Source: an uncultured Eubacteriales bacterium (GTDB lineage: Bacteria; Bacillota; Clostridia; Oscillospirales; CAG-272). Taken from it: DNA of 11,333 nt. Below the pieces are notes generated by a model. It had not been told where the DNA came from. It worked only from the letters and a program-made list of their open reading frames with translations, and searched no databases. Below, in pieces: positions 6,409 through 11,333 of this stretch; the stretch's first letter is position 1, and each line of letters begins with the position of its first letter. A program made the translations under genes and the position numbers. The stretch lies in the NCBI GenBank assembly GCA_934500855.1, contig CAKSUH010000027.1:1-11333 (forward strand). Direction: 5' to 3'.

Positions 6409-7920
6409 ATGAAAAAAACGATGCGTTTCCTGTTGGCATTTCTCTCGGCGGCTTTGCTGATCTGCAGCTTTTCCGCCTGCTCCAAGCCTTCCGAACAGCC
6501 GCCGAAGCAGACCGACGGCGAAGCGGGGGAAAAGACGACCTCGGGCGGTGGCGACGGGGAGTTCGTTTACACCTACGGAAAGACCGACTACGAGGACGGA
6601 ACCGTGTTCACCTTCTGCAACCTGAATCAGCTTTGGGATATGTACATCTATCTGGAAGCGCCTTCGTCGGGAAACAAGGTCGACAAGGTGGTCTACTCGC
6701 GCAACCGCATGGTCGAGAACGAAATGAAGTGTATCATCAAGATAGACGAGCGCGGATGGAACTATGATTTCACGCCGTATCTGGACGCGATCAATCAGGC
6801 GATTCAGACCGATCTTTCGAATTGGGACGCCATCTGGCTTCCCGTCAACAAGCGTCCCGATCTGGTGACGATGGGGCGATTCCGCGATCTGGCGGAGATT
6901 GACAACCTCAACCTCGGTTCGGATTGGTGGGACGGTACGCTGAACAGCCGGTTCATGCTCTCCGACCGCCTGTATTTTGCAAGTTCGCCGCTCCAGCTGA
7001 TGAGCTTTGACACTGCATGGGGCATCTTCTTCAACATGGATCTGATTACCGACAACGGCATGGAGGATCCCCGCACCCTGGTGAAGGACAATCAATGGAC
7101 GCTTGACAAACTGATGTCGATGTGCCGCGACAACGCCGCGCTGAACGGCGCGGAATCCTATTACTGGGATAAGGACACAAGACAGGTTTACGGCATTGCG
7201 GCGCACCCGAATCTGCCCGACAAGCTGCTTTACGCAACAGGGGAGCGGTATGTCACCAAGGATTCCGACGATATTCCCGTGTACAGCGCGGGCAGCGGTC
7301 GTTTTGTGGATGTGGTAGGCAAACTGGCGCGTTTCCTGGGCGCGGAGTACAATCTGGAAGCCTCCTCCAACGACATGGCGGCGGACGGCGACGACATCAA
7401 GGGCGGCGGGTATCTTTACGCCTTTGCAAACCGCCGTGCGTTCTTCATGGGCGCCGAGATCAAGGTTGCGCGTCAGCTCAAGGCGCTCGATCAGGTTGTC
7501 AGCTACGGACTGGTTCCGTTGCCGAAATACAATGACCAACAGCAGTCATATGAAACGCCGATTGTGGAGAACCTGTTGGTGATGACGATTCCCGTGACCT
7601 GCAAGCGCGAGGAGAATGTCGGTGCCGTTCTGGACGCACTGGCTTACTACAGCATGACCGATGTGCTTCCCACTTATTACAGCAATATCCTTTACCGCGG
7701 CTACGATTCGGCGGACGAGCCGATGTTCGACATCCTGAAAAAGACGCGCGGCGTGGATATGGCGTACTATTACAACTGGAATGCGGAACTGGCGGAGCAG
7801 GTTCGCGACCGCATCTTTGACGGCACGGGCGCTGTTTCGGATCAGCTTGCCAACGCGGCAACGCAGATCCCGACCCGCATTGCAACATGGAGAAAGACGC
7901 TTGAAAAACTCGGAATCTGA
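6409..7920 (+). CDS. Extracellular solute-binding lipoprotein of an ABC sugar importer
   Basis: This 503-residue lipoprotein has a typical lipoprotein signal (MKKTMRFLLAFL..., then SFSAC with the lipidated cysteine near residue 22) and a Ser/Pro/Gly/Lys linker. The body has the two-lobe family-1 carbohydrate-binding-protein look: FTFCN near the start of lobe one, a WDAIWLPV strand, SDRLYFA and the W-G-I-F-F-N-M-D segment typical of 'N-M-D-L' hinge regions, then GYLYAFANRRAFFMG and YGLVPLPKY in the second lobe. It should capture oligosaccharide outside the membrane for an ABC importer. The ATG at 6409 is fixed by AAAGGAG six bases upstream. An in-frame TTG at 6391 precedes that site and is rejected. 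It is first in an operon and is followed after 27 bases by a glycosidase lipoprotein rather than permease genes, which is unusual for this family. The ligand cannot be read from the sequence. Confidence 0.9.
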   Translation: MKKTMRFLLAFLSAALLICSFSACSKPSEQPPKQTDGEAGEKTTSGGGDGEFVYTYGKTDYEDGTVFTFCNLNQLWDMYIYLEAPSSGNKVDKVVYSRNRMVENEMKCIIKIDERGWNYDFTPYLDAINQAIQTDLSNWDAIWLPVNKRPDLVTMGRFRDLAEIDNLNLGSDWWDGTLNSRFMLSDRLYFASSPLQLMSFDTAWGIFFNMDLITDNGMEDPRTLVKDNQWTLDKLMSMCRDNAALNGAESYYWDKDTRQVYGIAAHPNLPDKLLYATGERYVTKDSDDIPVYSAGSGRFVDVVGKLARFLGAEYNLEASSNDMAADGDDIKGGGYLYAFANRRAFFMGAEIKVARQLKALDQVVSYGLVPLPKYNDQQQSYETPIVENLLVMTIPVTCKREENVGAVLDALAYYSMTDVLPTYYSNILYRGYDSADEPMFDILKKTRGVDMAYYYNWNAELAEQVRDRIFDGTGAVSDQLANAATQIPTRIATWRKTLEKLGI

Positions 7921-7947
7921 TCGGAAAAGACTGTCGGGAGGTTCGGT

Positions 7948-10278
7948 ATGAAATCTGCACGGAAACTGTTGGGGCTGTTGCTTGCCGTCTGCCTGTCGGT
8001 AACGGGGTGCGCGGGAAAGGGAAACGGAGGCGAAACCGATTCCGCTACGGGCGCGACTACCGGTGCGAAACAGCCCCCGACCGGGCCTGCGGGAACGGCG
8101 ATGGGGTTGGCGCTTGAGCCGACCGCATTTACAACCGACCGTGCGGCGGGCGAAAAACTGCTTGCATTGGTTTCGGAAATGCGGGTCGGAAGCGTACAAC
8201 TGTCGTTTCTGCTCTCCGATCTGCTTGCGGCGGACGGAAGTGTATCCGAAGAAGCGCAGAACCGATATCGCCCGCTGACGGAATCCCTGCGCGCTCTGGG
8301 GGTGACCGAACTGCTCGTCACGGTGCGCGGCGGATATCGCGCGGACGGGGGCGGCGATCCGTTTGCCTTCCCGTACCCCGATTCGGATACCGGAGCGGGT
8401 GCGGAATACCTGCAATACATGGAGCGCTACGGCGAAAAAATAGCCGATCTTGCCCGCGCCTATCCTGCGGTTACGCACTGGCAGACGGGCGGCGGATACG
8501 ATTCGGGCAGCGATATTGCGCATCCGGAGGGAACGCAGGGCGGCTTTTATCCCTCCGAGCGGGCGGCAATCAACGCCGATCTCGCAGCTGCGGCAAAGCA
8601 GGCGTTTGCGGCGGGTGGCGTAACGGCAAAGGTGGTGCTCGGCGCATTCAGCGTGGGGACGGATTCTGCGGGAGCGGTCTATTTCCTGCGGGAGAATTAC
8701 CGCTATTTTGCTTCGGGCGATTCCCCGCTGGGGGTGAGGAGCCCGAACGACTGTTTTGACGCGCTTTCGTGGAAGCCGACGCTCGGTTGGTACAACTTTG
8801 ACGCGGAGGCGTTCGGTGCGGAAACCGCGCGATTGGTGTCTCTCGGTCGGGAGGCGGGATGCACGGCTCCCGTGTACCTGACGGGCGTGACCTTTGCGGA
8901 CTACGGCAGTCGGGAATACGATGAAAAACAGGCGGCATGGCTCGGAGATGCGATGCGGGTGCTTTCCGAAACGGCGGGGAGCTCCTGCACGGTGTTTTAC
9001 GGCAGTCTGACCGAGGGCACGGGAAACGGGCATACGGGGCTGTTCCGCCTGTGGGAGGATGGCAGTCTTGCCGCCAAGGAAAAGGCAAGGGCAATCTGTC
9101 GGCTGTGCGGCGGAGACGCGGACAAACTGGATCAATACAAAGGAGAACATGTGATTTACGGCGATCGGACAGACGGACAAAGCGAGCGGAACGGCATCGG
9201 CTTTGCGATCAAGGGCGCGGACGAACGGGAACTGGACATTGCGCGGATTATGAATCTGTTGGAAGAGATGAATGTGAAGTGTATGCGCAACTGGATGAAC
9301 ATCCGCACGCTGCTCACCTCGCCCACAACGGTCAATTCCACCGAGGTGGAGAAGCAGAAAATGTGGCTCGCCATGTTGGACGCGCGCGGCGTGACCAAAA
9401 TCATCGGCATGAGCCAAGGAGCATTTTGGAAGGGCGGAAACGGAGACGCGTTGGCGGTTCCGTATCGGGATATGAGCGACGGCTCGGAGTATCGCGCCTT
9501 TCTGGAACAGTACCGGCAGTCGTGGAAAACGCTTGCGGAAACCTTTCCCGAAATCCGCTATTGGGAGGTTGGAAACGAGACGAACAACGACCCGTTCCTG
9601 CACCCCGTGGACTACACAACGCGCGGAACGAAGTTTACCGCAGACGAAAAAGCGATGATAACCGTGGACATGATGTACTATGCCGCGCAGGGTGTGAAGG
9701 AAGCCAATCCTGCGGCTACCGTCATCTTCCCCGCGATGGCGCCGACCAACGGGTTTGCTTCCATGCGATCCTTCCTTGAAAAGTGCTATGCCTACATCGA
9801 AAGCGGCAATGCCCCCGGCGGCGTTGACCCCGACGCATACTTTGACGGGATGGCGTGGCATATGTACTATTTCCGGTCCTCCTTTACCCGGGAAAACTGG
9901 TTGGAGGGGAACAACTCGATTCACGATGTGATGGTTGCGCACGGGGATGCGGAGAAAAAGGTCTTTCTGACCGAATTCGGCTTTTCCGACGGCGGCAGTG
10001 CCGAGAAGGACGAAGCGGGCGCGCAGGCGTTTCGCGATATCTTCAGCCTTGCCGACGAGATGCCGTATCTGGATTCGCTCTATCCCTTCCGCATGATCGA
10101 GGATGAGACGGCGGCGGAATGGGGCGGAACGATCGAAATCTATTACGGGATGTTCCGCGTGTTCGACAAAACACATTTCGGCGCCAAGGCGAAAGCAAAG
10201 GCGCTTTGCGAAATCTACGGCGGGAATGCCGCAGGGTTGGATCGCTATATCGGGAACAACAAAGTTTACCCGCGCTGA
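7948..10278 (+). CDS. Duplicated clan GH-A-like glycosidase lipoprotein with a catalytically dead N-terminal copy
   Basis: This 776-residue lipoprotein has the signal MKSARKLLGLLLAVC, lipobox VTGC (C21) and a Thr/Gly-rich linker. Two barrel-like halves follow, residues 52-404 and 417-774. The C-terminal half has the two glutamates of a retaining clan GH-A-type TIM-barrel hydrolase: WEVGNET (acid/base E544, end of strand 4) and FLTEFGF (nucleophile E676, strand 7). The N-terminal half aligns throughout but reads WQTGGGYD (G183 in place of E544) and YLTGVTF (G313 in place of E676). Both halves close with a K-x-K-A-x-A-x-C-x3-GG-x-A-x2-LD-x-Y-x-G-x3-VY signature. Probable role: a membrane-anchored glycan hydrolase whose dead copy may bind substrate (inference). 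The GH family is not certain; GH39/GH5-like is the nearest guess. GGAGG lies six bases before the ATG. It is second in the operon, 27 bases after the solute-binding gene and 13 before the GH27 gene. Confidence 0.85.
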   Translation: MKSARKLLGLLLAVCLSVTGCAGKGNGGETDSATGATTGAKQPPTGPAGTAMGLALEPTAFTTDRAAGEKLLALVSEMRVGSVQLSFLLSDLLAADGSVSEEAQNRYRPLTESLRALGVTELLVTVRGGYRADGGGDPFAFPYPDSDTGAGAEYLQYMERYGEKIADLARAYPAVTHWQTGGGYDSGSDIAHPEGTQGGFYPSERAAINADLAAAAKQAFAAGGVTAKVVLGAFSVGTDSAGAVYFLRENYRYFASGDSPLGVRSPNDCFDALSWKPTLGWYNFDAEAFGAETARLVSLGREAGCTAPVYLTGVTFADYGSREYDEKQAAWLGDAMRVLSETAGSSCTVFYGSLTEGTGNGHTGLFRLWEDGSLAAKEKARAICRLCGGDADKLDQYKGEHVIYGDRTDGQSERNGIGFAIKGADERELDIARIMNLLEEMNVKCMRNWMNIRTLLTSPTTVNSTEVEKQKMWLAMLDARGVTKIIGMSQGAFWKGGNGDALAVPYRDMSDGSEYRAFLEQYRQSWKTLAETFPEIRYWEVGNETNNDPFLHPVDYTTRGTKFTADEKAMITVDMMYYAAQGVKEANPAATVIFPAMAPTNGFASMRSFLEKCYAYIESGNAPGGVDPDAYFDGMAWHMYYFRSSFTRENWLEGNNSIHDVMVAHGDAEKKVFLTEFGFSDGGSAEKDEAGAQAFRDIFSLADEMPYLDSLYPFRMIEDETAAEWGGTIEIYYGMFRVFDKTHFGAKAKAKALCEIYGGNAAGLDRYIGNNKVYPR
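8101..10269 (+). repeat. Two tandem protein-level repeats of about 355 residues
   Basis: Copy 1 spans residues 52-404 (8101-9159) and copy 2 residues 417-774 (9196-10269). Anchor pairs keep a near-constant offset of 361-370 residues: M52/I417, W178/W539, T312/T675, L394/L764. Other matched blocks are DPFAFPY/DALAVPY, FDALSW/FDGMAW, and SERAAINADLAAAAKQA against DEKAMITVDMMYYAAQG. Divergence is large at protein level, so the duplication is old. Confidence 0.85.
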
Positions 10279-10291
10279 AGGAGGGGACAGG

Positions 10292-11333
10292 ATGGTACAG
10301 AATACGCCGCCGATGGGGTGGAACACATGGAACGCCTTTGGCGATGCGATCAACGAGCAGGTGGTACTGGACGCGGCAAAGGGGCTTGTTGTGAGCGGGC
10401 TTGCCGCCGCAGGCTACCGCTATGTTGTGATCGATGACTGTTGGTCGATGCCCGAGCGGGACAGTGCGGGAGAACTTGTTGCAAACCCCGAAAAATTCCC
10501 GCACGGAATGCGGGCGCTTGCGGATCGCATTCACGAAATGGGACTGCTCTTCGGGATGTATTCCTGCGCGGGGAATCTGACCTGCGCGGGGCTTCCGGGG
10601 TCGTTTGACAACGAATTCCGCGACGCGCGGCGGTTCGCCGAATGGGGCGTGGATTTTCTGAAGTACGATTACTGTTACCACACGCCCGTGCTGCAGGCGA
10701 AGTACCACTACCGCCGCATGGGGCTTGCGCTCGCAAACTGCGGCAGGGACATCCTGTTCAGCGCCTGTTCGTGGGGCGTTGAGGAAACGCAGGACTGGAT
10801 CCGTTCAACGGGCGCGCAGATGTGGCGTTCGACGGGGGACATCTGGGACAGTTGGGAAACGGTGAAGGGCATTATCACGGCGCAGGATCGCTTTGCTCCT
10901 TACGGCGGCGTGGGATGTTTCAACGACATGGATATGCTGACCGTCGGAATGAACGGTGTGGGAAACAAAGGATATGACCAGAAGGGCTGTACGGCAGACG
11001 AATACCGCACGCAGTTTTCCGCATGGTGTCTGTTCGGCTCGCCGCTGATGGTCGGATGCGACATCCGCAATCTGTTGGCGGAGACCGCCGCAATTCTGAC
11101 CAACCCGACGGCGCTCGCAATCAATCAGGATGCCGCCTGCCGGCAGGTGTTCGCGCTGTCTCCGTGGTCGGGAAATCCGCTTGATACGGTACGGGTCAGA
11201 CTGCTCTCGGACGGCAGTCTCGCAATCGGAATTTTCAACCTCAACGATTCGGATTCGCAGATTGTCTGCGCGATGGACGAATTGGGACTGCCGCGCACCT
11301 GCGGGAAGAAGCTGATCCTGCGGGAGGCATGGA
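10292..11333 (+). CDS. GH27 alpha-galactosidase/alpha-N-acetylgalactosaminidase (3' end cut by window)
   Basis: The first 347 residues of a retaining glycoside hydrolase family 27 enzyme are present; the stop lies beyond the window. Landmarks in order are TPPMGWNTWNAFG (start of the barrel), VIDDCWS (sugar-binding D48/D49), FGMYSCAG, FLKYDYC (nucleophile D126), FSACSWG, RSTGDIWDSW (acid/base D183), GGVGCFNDMDML, FSAWCLFGSPLM, and the beginning of the C-terminal beta-sandwich (LSDGSLAIGIFNL). Comparison with human GLA places D126 at D170 and D183 at D231. The residue corresponding to GLA E203 is S160, as in human NAGA, hinting at GalNAc tolerance. There is no signal peptide, so it should act in the cytoplasm on imported oligosaccharide. 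AGGAGG (10279-10284) lies seven bases before the ATG and directly after the upstream stop, so the two genes are co-transcribed. Only a short C-terminal part seems to be missing. Confidence 0.95.
   Translation, partial: MVQNTPPMGWNTWNAFGDAINEQVVLDAAKGLVVSGLAAAGYRYVVIDDCWSMPERDSAGELVANPEKFPHGMRALADRIHEMGLLFGMYSCAGNLTCAGLPGSFDNEFRDARRFAEWGVDFLKYDYCYHTPVLQAKYHYRRMGLALANCGRDILFSACSWGVEETQDWIRSTGAQMWRSTGDIWDSWETVKGIITAQDRFAPYGGVGCFNDMDMLTVGMNGVGNKGYDQKGCTADEYRTQFSAWCLFGSPLMVGCDIRNLLAETAAILTNPTALAINQDAACRQVFALSPWSGNPLDTVRVRLLSDGSLAIGIFNLNDSDSQIVCAMDELGLPRTCGKKLILREAW

Noticed and set aside
7921..7947. Possible promoter or terminator between the solute-binding and glycosidase genes
   Set aside because: The 27-bp gap holds only a GGGAGG ribosome binding site, so the genes are treated as one operon.
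7546..10353. A 935-codon open frame on the minus strand, opposite the solute-binding and duplicated glycosidase genes
   Set aside because: It is a shadow of GC-rich codon use on the plus strand. It crosses two real gene boundaries, has an Arg/His/Val-rich composition without motifs, and the opposing genes have clear family signatures.

Overview
The window looks like an accessory carbohydrate-use region from a Gram-positive, moderately GC-rich Firmicute, most likely a gut or rumen Clostridia/Oscillospirales-type bacterium. This is inferred from AGGAGG-like ribosome binding sites, TTGAAA-N17-TATAAT-type promoters, type-II lipoprotein signals, an AraC regulator beside a solute-binding lipoprotein, and a secreted protein with a GCES-hydrophobic-KKRKH tail. 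No rRNA, tRNA, CRISPR array, transposase or phage gene is visible.

Layout. (1) 1-2206: a promoter, a leaderless-signal (probably cytoplasmic) protein of the GtaA/DUF4965 'glutaminase' family, and a strong intrinsic terminator. (2) 2219-2758: no intact gene, but a plausible frameshifted pseudogene whose readable segments lie in alternating frames. It is followed by AT-rich sequence, a 9-bp inverted repeat and a near-consensus promoter. (3) 2952-5315: a secreted surface protein with three related carbohydrate-binding-like beta-sandwich modules, four Cys-x2-Cys repeats and a Cys-containing C-terminal anchor, with no catalytic domain. (4) A terminator hairpin shared by convergent genes. (5) 6290-5367 (minus): an AraC-family regulator. 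(6) 6409-11333 (plus), divergent from the regulator: a tight operon of a solute-binding lipoprotein, a 776-residue lipoprotein built from two tandem copies of a glycosidase-like barrel, and a GH27 alpha-galactosidase-type enzyme running off the window end.

Proposed logic (inference): the AraC protein senses a sugar and controls the divergent operon, whose -35 region overlaps its own. The barrel lipoprotein works on a galactose- or GalNAc-containing glycan outside the membrane. The solute-binding protein captures the products. Permeases would have to be encoded elsewhere, since none lies between these genes. The signal-less GH27 enzyme then removes alpha-linked terminal sugars in the cytoplasm. 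The surface protein may hold substrate or bind host/plant glycan.

The most unusual item is the internally duplicated lipoprotein. Its C-terminal copy keeps both catalytic glutamates of a clan GH-A-like glycosidase (E544, E676), while the N-terminal copy has glycine at both aligned positions (G183, G313). It is therefore an enzyme fused to a pseudo-enzyme version of itself, perhaps a binding module evolved by duplication.
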